Assembly (NCBI GenBank): GCA_027487815.1
Contig: JAIYCW010000017.1
Span: 1-64,000, forward strand
Direction of reading: 5' to 3'
Source of the DNA: Burkholderiales bacterium
Lineage (GTDB): Bacteria > Pseudomonadota > Gammaproteobacteria > Burkholderiales > Burkholderiaceae_E
DNA: 64,000 nt
The notes under the pieces were generated by a model. The model saw only the letters and a list, made by a program, of their open reading frames with translations, was not told where the DNA came from and did no database searches. Shown piece by piece: positions 18,691 to 28,504 of this stretch. Numbering within the stretch: position 1 is the stretch's first letter; each line of letters starts with the position of its first letter. The translations under genes were made by a program, and so were the position numbers.

Positions 18691-18941
18691 ATGACCCTTC
18701 ATGAGCTGGTATGGCAACAAGTGTTAGGCCTTTCTGGACAGCCGCTTGTAATGGTCCGGCGCTTCACCAAATCCAACGGCATCACCGAGGAATTCCATAC
18801 CAAAATGGAGATGCTGTCGCGACGCGCATTCGGCTTCAGGAACTTTGAGAATTACCGCATGCGCGTCTTGGCCCAATGCGGTTGGGATGGTTTGATTAAC
18901 CGGGTTTGATGAGTGCCATCCCCCGTTAATGGGGAAGAGCC
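18691..18941 (+). pseudogene. 3' remnant of an ISL3-family transposase (IS204/IS1001/IS1096/IS1165 type)
   Basis: The reading frame ending at 18909 encodes RRFTKSNGITEEFHTKMEML followed by SRRAFGFRNFENYRMRVLAQ, the highly conserved C-terminus of ISL3-type DDE transposases; everything upstream of the first RRF is missing. Only about 50 of some 400 residues remain, so it is inactive. Past the stop, the minus strand from 18941 reads GGCTCTTCCCC, like the outer end of ISL3 terminal repeats, with a small TCCCC/GGGGA hairpin inside it, so 18941 may be the original right end of the element. The other end is not found. Confidence 0.75.
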
Positions 18942-18952
18942 GCTCTATTGGA

Positions 18953-19042
18953 TGGCGGAAGCGGTGAGATTCGAACTCACGAAGGGGTTGCCCCCTCGCC
19001 GGTTTTCAAGACCGGTGCATTCAACCGCTCTGCCACGCTTCC
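18953..19042 (-). tRNA. serT: tRNA-Ser (anticodon TGA)
   Basis: 90-nt class II tRNA. Acceptor arm GGAAGCG pairs with CGCTTCC; the anticodon stem ACCGG/CCGGT encloses CTTGAAA-type loop with anticodon TGA; there is the long variable arm typical of Ser (GAGGGGGCAACCCCTTC) and a TTCGAAT T-loop. The 3' CCA is encoded. It sits at the right edge of the accessory island, 11 bp from the ISL3 remnant, and tRNA-Ser genes are frequent integration hotspots. Confidence 0.96.
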
Positions 19043-19054
19043 GAGCCTGATATT

Positions 19055-20299
19055 CTACTTGATTCGGGTGCTTTCGAAGCCTACCCCGGCGTTGCGCGTC
19101 AGACGCTCGGTCAGAAATTCCCCCATCAACGCGGCAGGCGTCCAAAAACCACCGGCAGTGGTCTTGCGCCCTCGGGGCCCAACCAGATCGAGCGCGAGGC
19201 ATCGCGCCGCCTCAGCAATCATCTTTGCAGTGGAGCCATAGCCAGGATCGCGATCACCGCTAACCAGCGTCATCGCGCGCTGCCCATCAGCGGTGGTGCC
19301 ATGGATCTCGAACTCAAACGAGCCCTGCTCCTGCTGCTTGGCACTTGGCCCTTCGCCCGGCGCAGGCAACACAAACCGCTGCAACAACCAGCGCGAAGGA
19401 GGCAACACACTTGCCCCAACAAACGCCGCCAGGCCACCGGCCATTCCCATTGCACGAGCACGCCCCGCAAGCCCGCCACCCATGGCCATTGCCTCGTCAT
19501 AGCGAAACTCGGCGCCCCAGCCTTGCCCGAGCAGCGCATAAGTTCTCAACACCACTTTGGTGTTCACTGAGGCCATCACAAACGGCGCGCACCATTGCCC
19601 GATCCGCGCATCGTATTCAGGCAAACGCACCTCATGCTGATCGAGTTTGCGCAATCCCTCCACATCCAAACACAAGGCATAGGGATCGGCCAGCACCCGG
19701 CGCAGCTGCCGATCAGTCAACGCCTGCTTCAAGACATTCAACATACTGGCCACCGTGCCACCAGACACGCCGCCCTTCATTGAAGTGACGCGAGTGCTGA
19801 CGCTTGTGCAGGCTTGGCCGAAATAGCGCTGCGAGGCTTGCTGCAGATTCCACACCCCAAGATCGGAAGGAATCGAATCAAAGCCGCAGCAATGCACGAT
19901 CCGCGCACCACTAGTCTTGGCGAGCGCGCCAAAGCGCTGGATCATGAGATGCACCCACTGCGGCTCTCCGGTCAGATCGCAGTAATCGGTGCCCTGCTCC
20001 ACGCAGGCCTCGACCAACTTGGAGCCATATAGTGCATAGGGCCCGACACAAGACAACACCACTCGAGTGGAGCGGCAAAGCGTGCGCAAAGCTTCGGGGT
20101 CCTCGGCATCCGCCACCAGGCATTCCAGCCCCTCGCCCGCTGCACCCAAGCTTGAGCGTAATGCTTCGAGCTTGTCTTTGGAGCGCCCGGCCAAGGCCCA
20201 GCGCAAGGGTTCGCCCTGCCTCGCAAGGTAGGCCGCGATGATGCTGCCTACAAAACTGGTAGCGCCAAACAACACAACATCGAAACGAGCCGCTTTCAT
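19055..20299 (-). CDS. Saccharopine dehydrogenase-like/trans-acting enoyl reductase family protein
   Basis: 414 residues with an N-terminal Rossmann fold (FDVVLFGATSFVGSIIAAYL, GxTxxxG-type nucleotide motif) followed by SCVGPYALYGSKLVEACVEQ and DYCDLTGEPQWV, hallmarks of the saccharopine dehydrogenase-like oxidoreductase family that includes mycobacterial trans-acting enoyl reductases. True lysine-pathway activity is unlikely for this subgroup; the substrate is unknown, possibly lipid-linked. A hydrophobic glycine-rich stretch in the middle (GMAGGLAAFVGASVL) suggests membrane association. It overlaps the Nudix gene by 4 bp and is the last gene of the complex I transcription unit. Confidence 0.82.
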   Translation of the reverse strand: MKAARFDVVLFGATSFVGSIIAAYLARQGEPLRWALAGRSKDKLEALRSSLGAAGEGLECLVADAEDPEALRTLCRSTRVVLSCVGPYALYGSKLVEACVEQGTDYCDLTGEPQWVHLMIQRFGALAKTSGARIVHCCGFDSIPSDLGVWNLQQASQRYFGQACTSVSTRVTSMKGGVSGGTVASMLNVLKQALTDRQLRRVLADPYALCLDVEGLRKLDQHEVRLPEYDARIGQWCAPFVMASVNTKVVLRTYALLGQGWGAEFRYDEAMAMGGGLAGRARAMGMAGGLAAFVGASVLPPSRWLLQRFVLPAPGEGPSAKQQEQGSFEFEIHGTTADGQRAMTLVSGDRDPGYGSTAKMIAEAARCLALDLVGPRGRKTTAGGFWTPAALMGEFLTERLTRNAGVGFESTRIK

Positions 20300-20916
20300 G
20301 GCTTGGGGCTACTTAAGGTCTGCACTGCAGGCGGCGTGATGAACTCGGGCCAAGGCCACTCGCCCTTGCGCATCCTTTCAAGCCAATGCACTGCAATCTG
20401 AGTCTTCACATCGGTGAGGCGGCCTGCGCGCAATTCATCGAGCAAAAACTCCAGCGTGACAGCTTCACACTCAATGAATTCACCAGCATCCAAGTCTCTG
20501 GGCGCGGGGCTCATGCCGCGGCATAAAAACAAATGGATCACCTCATTGGCAAAGCCAATGGCGGGATGAATCTTGGTGAGCACCGCCCATTGCTTCGCCT
20601 CATACCCTGTTTCTTCAATGAGTTCGCGTTGCGCTGTTTGCAGTGGTGTTTCGCCAGCGTCGATCTTGCCCGCAGGGATCTCGATAAACACCTCACCAAC
20701 TGGATAGCGAAACTGGCGCTCAATCAGAATCCGGCCATCATCGAGCAAGGGGACTATCGCTGCGGCCCCAGGATGGATGATGTATTCGCGTGGGCCAGTG
20801 CTGCCATCGGGCAAAAGTGCCATATCTTTACGCAAGCGCAAAAACACGCCTTGATAAGCCAGCTCCGAGCTGAGGGTGTGCTCCTGAAGCCCTGGGGATA
20901 CAGGCGGCCCACTCAT
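20296..20916 (-). CDS. nudF: Nudix hydrolase, ADP-ribose pyrophosphatase type
   Basis: 206-residue hydrolase of nucleoside-diphosphate-linked compounds, probably ADP-ribose to AMP and ribose-5-phosphate. Seen: full Nudix box GKIDAGETPLQTAQRELIEE (starts near residue 83, ending ETGY) with the metal-binding RELIEE core, preceded by RQFRYPVGEVFIEIPAG, the sequence context typical of ADP-ribose pyrophosphatases. It starts 10 bp after nuoN, so it is transcribed with complex I; a Nudix gene after nuoN is a common betaproteobacterial arrangement and may remove ADP-ribose formed from NAD turnover. Confidence 0.9.
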   Translation of the reverse strand: MSGPPVSPGLQEHTLSSELAYQGVFLRLRKDMALLPDGSTGPREYIIHPGAAAIVPLLDDGRILIERQFRYPVGEVFIEIPAGKIDAGETPLQTAQRELIEETGYEAKQWAVLTKIHPAIGFANEVIHLFLCRGMSPAPRDLDAGEFIECEAVTLEFLLDELRAGRLTDVKTQIAVHWLERMRKGEWPWPEFITPPAVQTLSSPKP

Positions 20917-20926
20917 GGGTGAATCA

Positions 20927-22453
20927 CTAGGTGCCCAGGGCCTGCTTGATGGCCTGGAAGCATGCGGTCATGAGCGGGCCAGGCATGAGCCCCAAGCCCA
21001 ATACCAAAGCGGCGTTCAATCCAATCAGAGCACGCGCATCAGCTGCGGGCCGGATCGGCGCGGTGTCAATTGGCTCATCAAAGAACATCACTTTAATCAC
21101 TCGCAGGTAGTAAAACGCGCCCACCAATGAAGCCATCACCGCCAGCACTGCCAACCACACATGCCCTGCGGTAATGGTGGCTTGCAACACCATCAACTTG
21201 GCATAGAACCCCACAGTGGGAGGGATGCCTGCGAGCGAGAACATCAACACGATCATGACAAACCCAAGCCACGGCGCGCGCTTGCCTACTCCACGCAAAT
21301 CATGAATATCTTCAGACTCAAATCCAGCACGCGCCAACATTTGAATGATGCCAAAGGTGCCCAGAGTGGTGAGCACATAAGTGATCATGTAAAACATCGA
21401 AGCGCTATAGGCATCCGGCGCAGAGTTGGTGTTGCCACCGACCACCCCCGACAGCAAGCCAAGAAGGACAAAGCCGATTTGCGCAATGGTGGAATAAGCG
21501 AGCATGCGCTTGAGGTTGGTTTGCGAAATGGCGACGAGGTTACCCATCACCAACGACAACACCGACAGCACCATCAGCATTTGCTGCCAATCGCGTGCGA
21601 CACCGATCAAGCCCTCGCTAAGCAGACGAAACACGATCGCAAACGCAGCAAGCTTGGGTGCACCTGCAATCAGCAAGGTCGCTGCAGTGGGAGTGCCCTG
21701 ATACACATCGGGCACCCACATATGAAATGGCACTGCGCCGAGCTTAAAAGCCAGCCCTGCGACAAGGAACACCACGCCAAACACAAACACAGTGCGGTTG
21801 GCAGCGCCAGAGGCAAGCTTTTGCGAAATCATGTTCAGATCAAGCGTGCCCGCTCCGCCATAGATCATCGACATGCCATAGAGCAAAAAGCCTGAAGCCA
21901 GGGCACCAAGCACGAAATACTTCATCGCTGCTTCAGTGGATTGCGCATGATCACGGCGCAAGGCAGCCAGCGCATATAGCGAAAGCGACATTAGCTCCAG
22001 GCCCAGATACACCACCAGCATATTGCTGGCCGACATCATGATCATCTGGCCGAGCAGCGCAAACAAACTCAGGCTATAAAACTCGCCTTTGAACATCTCA
22101 CGATCACGGACATATTGCCGCGCATAGGTCAGGCTTGCGGCGGTCGCAAGGAACGCGCAGATCTTGAGCAGTGTGGCGAGATCATCTACCACCACCATGC
22201 GCGAAAAGGCATATTGGGTAGGCGTGCCGAACAGCAACAGAAGCGCGATAAACGCGGGCACCATGGCCATAAGCGCCAGCCGATCCACCCGCCAGATCGA
22301 GTTGTCGCTGAGCGATGCGCTGCCATTCACATCGCCGTCAGGCAGCCGCTTTTGCCGCGCCACATCCACGATCAAAACGATACAAGCAGCCACCAGCAAC
22401 AGGATCTCCGGCAGGATAGCGGCAAGGTTGAAGTTTGGGGTCACAGGGCTCAT
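20927..22453 (-). CDS. nuoN: NADH-quinone oxidoreductase subunit N
   Basis: 508-residue antiporter-like membrane subunit of complex I, about 14 helices, taking part in proton pumping. Seen: the conserved segment KYFVLGALASGFLLYGMSMIYG, lysine-bearing GLAFKLGAVPFHMWVPDVYQG with TPTAATLLIAGAPK, and NLKRMLAYSTIAQIGFVLLG. Length and start (MSPVTPNFNLAAILPEILLL) are normal for betaproteobacterial NuoN. It lies 3 bp downstream of nuoM and 10 bp before the Nudix gene. Confidence 0.96.
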   Translation of the reverse strand: MSPVTPNFNLAAILPEILLLVAACIVLIVDVARQKRLPDGDVNGSASLSDNSIWRVDRLALMAMVPAFIALLLLFGTPTQYAFSRMVVVDDLATLLKICAFLATAASLTYARQYVRDREMFKGEFYSLSLFALLGQMIMMSASNMLVVYLGLELMSLSLYALAALRRDHAQSTEAAMKYFVLGALASGFLLYGMSMIYGGAGTLDLNMISQKLASGAANRTVFVFGVVFLVAGLAFKLGAVPFHMWVPDVYQGTPTAATLLIAGAPKLAAFAIVFRLLSEGLIGVARDWQQMLMVLSVLSLVMGNLVAISQTNLKRMLAYSTIAQIGFVLLGLLSGVVGGNTNSAPDAYSASMFYMITYVLTTLGTFGIIQMLARAGFESEDIHDLRGVGKRAPWLGFVMIVLMFSLAGIPPTVGFYAKLMVLQATITAGHVWLAVLAVMASLVGAFYYLRVIKVMFFDEPIDTAPIRPAADARALIGLNAALVLGLGLMPGPLMTACFQAIKQALGT

Positions 22454-22456
22454 GGC

Positions 22457-23938
22457 TTACTTCAACTTGGTTTGCGCAACATGCTTAAGCAGCGCTTGCA
22501 CGGAAGGATCAATCACATCGGTGATCGGTTTGGGATACAAGCCCATCGCGAGCACCGCCAAGGCCATCACCATCAGCATCCAGAATTCACGGCGATTCAA
22601 ATCCTGCAGCTTGGCCACATGATCATGGACCACCGCGCCAAACACCACCCGCTTGACCATCCACAAGGAATAGGCTGCACCAATCACCAGGGTGAAGGTG
22701 GCTGCAAGCGCAATCCAGAAGTTGTATTGCACAGCGCCAAGGATCACAAAGAACTCACCGACAAACCCTGAGGTTGCAGGCAAGCCGCAATTGGCCATGG
22801 CGAAGAACACAAACAGCGCGCCAAATTTCGGCATCGTATTGACTACACCGCCATAGTCGGCAATCTTGCGCGAGTGCACCCGATCGTACAGCACACCGAT
22901 CGAGAGGAACATTGCCCCCGAAATAAAGCCGTGCGAGATCATTTGCACAACCGCGCCCTGCACGCCCATCTGGTTGAACATGAAAAAGCCCAGCGTCACA
23001 AACCCCATGTGGGCAATCGACGAATAGGCCACCAGCTTTTTCATGTCGGTCTGGACCAAAGCCACAAATCCGATATACACCACTGCAATTAGCGACAAAG
23101 CAATCATCAGGCTATCGAGCTCGCGCGACGCGTCAGGCGTGATTGGCAAGGAAAAACGCAGGAAGCCATAAGCACCCAGCTTCAACATAATCGCAGCCAA
23201 CACCACCGAGCCGCCTGTGGGTGCTTCAACGTGGGCATCCGGCAACCAAGTGTGCACCGGCCACATCGGTACCTTCACTGCAAAGGCCATCAGGAAAGCA
23301 AGGAAGATCAGGATCTGCTCGTCCAGACTCAGCGGTAGCGCATGCCAATCCAGAATCGCAAACGAGCCTGACTTGAGATAAAGATAGATCAGGGCCACCA
23401 GCGTGAGGAGCGAGCCCAGCAATGTGTAGAGGAAAAACTTGAAGGCGGCATATACCCGGTTCGCGCCGCCATACACCCCGATGATGATGTACATCGGGAT
23501 CAGGGTCGCTTCGAAGAACACATAGAAGAGCAAGCCATCCAGTGCACAAAACACGCCAATCATGAGCCCGGACAGGATCAGGAACGAGGCCATGTACTGC
23601 GCGATACGCTCCTCGATCACTTCCCAACCGGCAATCACCACAATCACAGTGATGAACGCCGTCAGCACCACGAACCACACCGACAGCCCGTCGACGCCGA
23701 GGTGATAGTTCACACTGAAGCGCTCAATCCAGCTCGACTTCTCCACGAACTGCATCGCTGCGCTGGTTTTATCAAAGCGGGTAATAAGAGGCACGGTGGC
23801 CAATAGACCGAGCAAAGCGCCAGCCAGCGAGACACCCCGAACAATGCCCGCATTCTGGTCACGCCCGAAGCACAACACCACCAGCCCGGCAAGGATCGGC
23901 GTCCAGATGGCTGCGCTTAATATCAGTGAACTATCCAT
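22457..23938 (-). CDS. nuoM: NADH-quinone oxidoreductase subunit M
   Basis: 493-residue antiporter-like proton-pumping subunit. Seen: ENDOplasmic-side glutamate region in YVFFEATLIPMYIIIGVYGG, the pumping-channel signature FAVKVPMWPVHTWLPDAHVE with APTGGSVVLAAIMLKLGAYG, and DMKKLVAYSSIAHMGFVTLG. Normal length. It follows nuoL by 13 bp and precedes nuoN by 3 bp within the same operon. Confidence 0.96.
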   Translation of the reverse strand: MDSSLILSAAIWTPILAGLVVLCFGRDQNAGIVRGVSLAGALLGLLATVPLITRFDKTSAAMQFVEKSSWIERFSVNYHLGVDGLSVWFVVLTAFITVIVVIAGWEVIEERIAQYMASFLILSGLMIGVFCALDGLLFYVFFEATLIPMYIIIGVYGGANRVYAAFKFFLYTLLGSLLTLVALIYLYLKSGSFAILDWHALPLSLDEQILIFLAFLMAFAVKVPMWPVHTWLPDAHVEAPTGGSVVLAAIMLKLGAYGFLRFSLPITPDASRELDSLMIALSLIAVVYIGFVALVQTDMKKLVAYSSIAHMGFVTLGFFMFNQMGVQGAVVQMISHGFISGAMFLSIGVLYDRVHSRKIADYGGVVNTMPKFGALFVFFAMANCGLPATSGFVGEFFVILGAVQYNFWIALAATFTLVIGAAYSLWMVKRVVFGAVVHDHVAKLQDLNRREFWMLMVMALAVLAMGLYPKPITDVIDPSVQALLKHVAQTKLK

Positions 23939-23951
23939 CGTCTTTTTTCTT

Positions 23952-25976
23952 TTAGCGCTTGATCAGCGGCACAAACCACACCAACAACAGTGCCACCCCG
24001 GCAATCATCGCAATCGCATAGTGATAGATGTAGCCCGTTTGAATCCATCGCAAAGCCTGCGAGAACCATCCAATCAGCTTGGCGCTGCCATTGACTGCAA
24101 CCCCATCAATCACAAACTGATCGCCATACTTCCAGAGCTTGCCCCCAAGCGCACGCGCTCCGCCTGCAAATACAAAATCGTTAATACGATCCAGGTAATA
24201 CTTTTGCTCAAGCAGATGGTAGACGGGCTTAAAGGTACGCATGAGCGCGGCAGGCACGGCTGGATTGACCATGTAGAAGTACCACGCTGTGACCACACCA
24301 CCGAGCATCAACCAAAACGGCAAGGTCACAAAGGCATGCAGGCCGTAGGAAAACCAATCATGGAAATGCTCGCCAATCGAGGCCATAGCGGGATGCTGCG
24401 GCAGCACCGTGATGACATCCTTGAACACATCACCGAACAGGAAAGGCTTGACCAGATAAAGACCAATAAACAGCGACGGGATCGCAAGCGCCACTAAAGG
24501 AATCGTTACCACCGCAGGTGACTCATGCGGCTTGTCATGCGGACCCAAGCCATGGTGATGATCATGATCGTCATGAGCATGGTCATCATGCCCATGATGA
24601 TCATCCGCAGGCTTGTTCATCCAGCGCTCTTTGCCGTGGAACACCAGGAAATACATGCGCAGGGAATAAAACGCGGTAACGAATACACCGATCAGGACAG
24701 CATAGTAGGCAAATGTTGCACCCGGCACATCAGCAAACTTTGCAGCTTCAATAATGTTCTCCTTGGAGTAAAACCCCGAGAGAAAAGGTGTACCGATCAA
24801 GGCCAGCGTGCCGATCAAGGAAGTGATCCAGGTCACAGGCATGTACTTGCGCAGTCCACCCATATTCCGAATGTCTTGATCATGATGCATACCGATGATC
24901 ACGGAGCCCGCAGCAAGGAACAACAGCGCTTTAAAAAACGCATGCGTGAGCAAGTGGAACACGGCCACGCTGTAGGCCGAAGCGCCCAGCGCCACTGTCA
25001 TGTAGCCCAGTTGCGAAAGCGTTGAGTAGGCCACCACGCGCTTAATGTCGTTTTGAATGATGCCCAAAAAACCCATGAATAGAGCAGTGATGGCGCCAAT
25101 CGTGATGACAAAGCCCAGTGCAGTCGGCGACATTTCAAAAAGAGGCGACATACGCGCCACCATGAAGATACCAGCGGTCACCATGGTCGCCGCGTGAATC
25201 AAGGCTGAGATTGGCGTGGGGCCTTCCATGGAATCCGGAAGCCAGACATGCAATGGAAACTGCGCTGACTTGCCCATCGCGCCGATAAAGAGGCAGATGC
25301 AGGTGACTGTAAGCAAAGACCAGGCTTGCCCGGGAATCAGCTCAAGCGTTTTGGCCGAAAGCGCGGGCGCAGCTTTGAAGACTTCGGCATAGTCCAGCGA
25401 GCCGAAATAAGCCAGCACCAAACCGATACCCAGTGCAAAGCCAAAATCCCCTACCCGGTTCACCAGGAAGGCCTTCATATTCGCGTAGATCGCAGTTGGC
25501 CGGGTATACCAAAACCCGATCAGCAGATAAGACACCAAGCCCACAGCTTCCCAGCCGAAGAACAACTGCAGGAAGTTGTTGCTCATCACCAGCATCATCA
25601 TCGAGAAGGTGAAAAGCGAAATGTAGGCAAAGAAGCGCTGATAGCCGGGATCGTCAGCCATGTAACCCATGGTGTAGATATGCACCATCAAGGATACGAA
25701 GGTCACCACGCACATCATGGTTGCTGTGAGCGAATCGACCAGAAAACCCACCTCGAGTTTCACCGAGCCAATCACAGCCCATTCATACAAGCTGCCATTA
25801 AAGGTGTTGCCTGCCAATACATCCTGAAGCGTAGCAAACGATGCAAACATCGACACAGCCACACCGGCAATCGTGACATAGGCCGAAAGACGACGGCCGA
25901 GGGTCTTGCCAAACAGGCCTGCAAGAATCGCACCGACCAGTGGGGCAAAAGCTGCGAGAAGGTAAGCGGTTTTCAT
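23952..25976 (-). CDS. nuoL: NADH-quinone oxidoreductase subunit L
   Basis: 674-residue largest membrane subunit of complex I with the long lateral helix. Seen: FFGWEAVGLVSYLLIGFWY, the channel motif GKSAQFPLHVWLPDSMEGPT, and DIKRVVAYSTLSQLGYMTVA. Unusual: a soluble loop rich in His and Asp (roughly residues 455-485, bases 24520-24620; DDHHGHDDHAHDDHDHHHG) placed between membrane segments. Similar His-rich loops occur in some betaproteobacterial NuoL proteins and might bind metal ions, but this is not shown. NuoK lies 5 bp upstream. Confidence 0.96.
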   Translation of the reverse strand: MKTAYLLAAFAPLVGAILAGLFGKTLGRRLSAYVTIAGVAVSMFASFATLQDVLAGNTFNGSLYEWAVIGSVKLEVGFLVDSLTATMMCVVTFVSLMVHIYTMGYMADDPGYQRFFAYISLFTFSMMMLVMSNNFLQLFFGWEAVGLVSYLLIGFWYTRPTAIYANMKAFLVNRVGDFGFALGIGLVLAYFGSLDYAEVFKAAPALSAKTLELIPGQAWSLLTVTCICLFIGAMGKSAQFPLHVWLPDSMEGPTPISALIHAATMVTAGIFMVARMSPLFEMSPTALGFVITIGAITALFMGFLGIIQNDIKRVVAYSTLSQLGYMTVALGASAYSVAVFHLLTHAFFKALLFLAAGSVIIGMHHDQDIRNMGGLRKYMPVTWITSLIGTLALIGTPFLSGFYSKENIIEAAKFADVPGATFAYYAVLIGVFVTAFYSLRMYFLVFHGKERWMNKPADDHHGHDDHAHDDHDHHHGLGPHDKPHESPAVVTIPLVALAIPSLFIGLYLVKPFLFGDVFKDVITVLPQHPAMASIGEHFHDWFSYGLHAFVTLPFWLMLGGVVTAWYFYMVNPAVPAALMRTFKPVYHLLEQKYYLDRINDFVFAGGARALGGKLWKYGDQFVIDGVAVNGSAKLIGWFSQALRWIQTGYIYHYAIAMIAGVALLLVWFVPLIKR

Positions 25977-25981
25977 CGGCC

Positions 25982-26290
25982 TTAACCCTTCAAGCTATCG
26001 AGATCTTCGACATTGATCGTATCGAGATTGCGAAACAGCACCACAAGAATGGCCAAACCAATCGCTGACTCGGCAGCTGCCACGGTGAGAATAAAGAACA
26101 CAAAGACCTGCCCAGCCATATCGCCAAGGAAATGCGAGAACGCGATGAAATTCAGATTCACCGCAAGCAGCATGAGCTCAATGGCCATCAGCAAAATGAT
26201 TACATTGCGGCGGTTCATGAAGATCCCGACCACGCTGATGGCAAACAAAATCGCGCCTAGCACCAGATAATGAGCAAGAGTCAGGGTCAT
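25982..26290 (-). CDS. nuoK: NADH-quinone oxidoreductase subunit K
   Basis: 102-residue, three-helix membrane subunit (MrpC-like). Seen: [40 protein letters not shown] with the conserved membrane glutamate (IEL) and a second glutamate in [13 protein letters not shown], both required for proton transfer in characterised NuoK. Start overlaps the nuoJ stop by 4 bp. Confidence 0.96.
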   Translation of the reverse strand: MTLTLAHYLVLGAILFAISVVGIFMNRRNVIILLMAIELMLLAVNLNFIAFSHFLGDMAGQVFVFFILTVAAAESAIGLAILVVLFRNLDTINVEDLDSLKG

Positions 26291-26904
26291 GTTGAGCTGG
26301 GAGGTTGTTTGGGGGACGCAGGCATCTTGACCAGACGGATACGATCTTCACGCTTGGTGCGCACCGCAACGCTTGGATCGTTGTAGCGCACATCCTTACG
26401 TCGGCGCAATGTGAGCGCAATCGCAGCAATGATGGCCACCAGCAAAATCACCGCAGCCACTTCGAACGGAAACAAATACTCCGTGTAGAGCAGTGTGCCG
26501 AGCGCCTTGGTATTGTTGAAGTTCGCGGGCATGGTGGGCACATCCGAAGCCTTCACTGTGTTGAAGGTATGCATCAAGACTGCTGCCAGTTCCAACACAA
26601 TCACTGCACCAACAAATCCGGCAATCGGAAGAGACCGCCAGAATCCCTCGCGCATTTTGTCGGTGTTGATATCGAGCATCATCACCACAAACAAAAACAA
26701 CACCATCACAGCGCCGACATACACAAGCACTAGCGTGATCGCAAGAAACTCGGCCTTGAGCAACATCCAGATGCATGCCGCCGAGAAAAAGGTGAGCACC
26801 AGAAACAGCGCACTATGCACCGGGTTCTTGGCAGTAATGACCTTCAGGGATGCCAGGACCGCAATCGTGGCAAACACATAAAAGAACAGAGTAGTCGAAT
26901 CCAT
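26287..26904 (-). CDS. nuoJ: NADH-quinone oxidoreductase subunit J
   Basis: 205-residue, five-helix membrane subunit. Seen: [20 protein letters not shown], followed by the pi-bulge helix region [20 protein letters not shown], the strongest signature of NuoJ, and a basic cytoplasmic tail ([20 protein letters not shown]). Overlaps nuoK by 4 bp and nuoI by 1 bp. Confidence 0.95.
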   Translation of the reverse strand: MDSTTLFFYVFATIAVLASLKVITAKNPVHSALFLVLTFFSAACIWMLLKAEFLAITLVLVYVGAVMVLFLFVVMMLDINTDKMREGFWRSLPIAGFVGAVIVLELAAVLMHTFNTVKASDVPTMPANFNNTKALGTLLYTEYLFPFEVAAVILLVAIIAAIALTLRRRKDVRYNDPSVAVRTKREDRIRLVKMPASPKQPPSST

Positions 26905-27392
26905 CAGCGGTACGGCGCGTCCTGTTGGCGGCGCTCGGCAATCTCGGCTTCATACTTGTCGCCTACTGCCAGCAGCATTTCCTTGGTGAAGTACAGATCA
27001 CCGCGCTTCTCGCCGTGATATTCATGAATATGGGTTTCGACAATCGAATCCACCGGGCAGGACTCTTCGCAAAAGCCACAGAAAATACATTTGGTCAGAT
27101 CAATGTCATACCGTGTGGTGCGGCGGCTACCGTCGTCACGCACCTCGGACTCAATCGTGATGGCCATCGCCGGGCACACCGCTTCGCAAAGCTTGCATGC
27201 GATACAGCGCTCTTCCCCGTTGGGGTACCGGCGCAAGGCATGCAGGCCACGAAACCGGGGAGACATCGGTGTCTTTTCCTCAGGATAGAGCACCGTAATT
27301 TTGCGGGCGAAGAAATAACGCCCGGTGAGCCGCAACCCCTTGAGCAACTCAAGAAGCATGAAGCTGGAGAAAAAATCGCGGACCGCTTGCAT
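26904..27392 (-). CDS. nuoI: NADH-quinone oxidoreductase subunit I, 2x[4Fe-4S]
   Basis: 162-residue peripheral subunit carrying clusters N6a and N6b. Seen: two ferredoxin motifs, [16 protein letters not shown] and [16 protein letters not shown]. The frame runs back to 27407, but the ATG at 27392 giving [17 protein letters not shown] matches the usual betaproteobacterial start, so it is chosen. Nested between nuoH (5 bp upstream) and nuoJ. Confidence 0.95.
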   Translation of the reverse strand: MQAVRDFFSSFMLLELLKGLRLTGRYFFARKITVLYPEEKTPMSPRFRGLHALRRYPNGEERCIACKLCEAVCPAMAITIESEVRDDGSRRTTRYDIDLTKCIFCGFCEESCPVDSIVETHIHEYHGEKRGDLYFTKEMLLAVGDKYEAEIAERRQQDAPYR

Positions 27393-27397
27393 AGCGA

Positions 27398-28501
27398 TTA
27401 TTTCCAAATATTAAAAGGGGTTTGCATCCAGCAGGCGATCACCACCAGCCAGACCAGAGTCACTGGAATAAAAATCTTCCAGCCCAAACGCATGATCTGG
27501 TCGTAGCGATACCTTGGAAAGGAAGCCCGGAACCAGATAAAGAGCGACACGATGAAAAAGGTTTTGCCAAATAGCCAGAACCAGTTCCAGAACCACATCG
27601 AGCCTTCAATCCAGGCCGGCGTGCTCATACCGATGGCATCAAAGCCAATGGGGGCAACCCAGCCACCAAAGAACATGATCGCAGCCAGGGCAGAAAGCAA
27701 AATCATGTTCGCGTATTCGGCCAGGAAGAAGATCGCGAATCCCATGCCGGAGTACTCGACCATGTGGCCCGCAACAATTTCAGATTCGCCCTCGACCACG
27801 TCGAACGGATGACGGTTGGTTTCAGCGACCGAAGAAATGATGTACACAACCGTGATCGGCAGCAAAGGCAGCCAATTCCAAGAAAGGAAATTTAGCCCCT
27901 TCTCGGCAAACATTCCTTTATCCTGCTCAAGCACGATGTCGATCATGTTCAGGCTGCCCGATACCATGAGCACCACCACCAGCGAAAAGCCAATCGCCAA
28001 TTCATACGACACCATTTGTGCCGAAGCGCGCATCGCACCAAGGAAAGCATATTTGGAGTTCGATGCCCAGCCCGCAATGATCACCCCATAGACTTCAAGC
28101 GAGGTAATGGCCAAAAGCAAAAGCAAACCCGCATTGATATTGGCCAGCACGGCATCCGGCCCAAACGGCATGACCGACCAAGCTGCCATCGCCGGCATGA
28201 TGGTCATGATCGGCCCAAGGATATATAAGACCTTGTTGGCCTGGGTCGGAACGATGATTTCCTTGAGCATCAACTTGATGGCGTCCGCGATGGGCTGCAA
28301 CAGGCCCATCGGACCCACCCGATTCGGGCCCACGCGAATATGCATGAAGCCGATCATCTTGCGTTCCCACAAAGTGAGGTAAGCCACACATCCAAGAAGC
28401 GGCAACACGATGCAGACAATCTTGAACAGGTTCCATACCACCGGCCATGCGGCACCAAGGGTGCCTGAACCGACCTGATGGATCATAGCCAGCGTGTCCA
28501 T
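27398..28501 (-). CDS. nuoH: NADH-quinone oxidoreductase subunit H
   Basis: 367-residue membrane subunit at the quinone-binding junction. The ATG at 28501 (MDTLAMIHQ) is preferred over an adjacent in-frame TTG. Seen: [20 protein letters not shown], the NuoH signature; the acidic loop [20 protein letters not shown]; and [15 protein letters not shown]. Eight helices are typical. It follows the nuoG stop directly. Confidence 0.96.
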   Translation of the reverse strand: MDTLAMIHQVGSGTLGAAWPVVWNLFKIVCIVLPLLGCVAYLTLWERKMIGFMHIRVGPNRVGPMGLLQPIADAIKLMLKEIIVPTQANKVLYILGPIMTIMPAMAAWSVMPFGPDAVLANINAGLLLLLAITSLEVYGVIIAGWASNSKYAFLGAMRASAQMVSYELAIGFSLVVVLMVSGSLNMIDIVLEQDKGMFAEKGLNFLSWNWLPLLPITVVYIISSVAETNRHPFDVVEGESEIVAGHMVEYSGMGFAIFFLAEYANMILLSALAAIMFFGGWVAPIGFDAIGMSTPAWIEGSMWFWNWFWLFGKTFFIVSLFIWFRASFPRYRYDQIMRLGWKIFIPVTLVWLVVIACWMQTPFNIWK

Positions 28502-28504
28502 CAA

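Noticed and set aside
21161-22771. Plus-strand ORFs rich in His and Arg opposite nuoN
   Set aside because: They are antisense to nuoN and nuoM; the His/Gln-rich composition is the reverse reading of membrane-protein codons.
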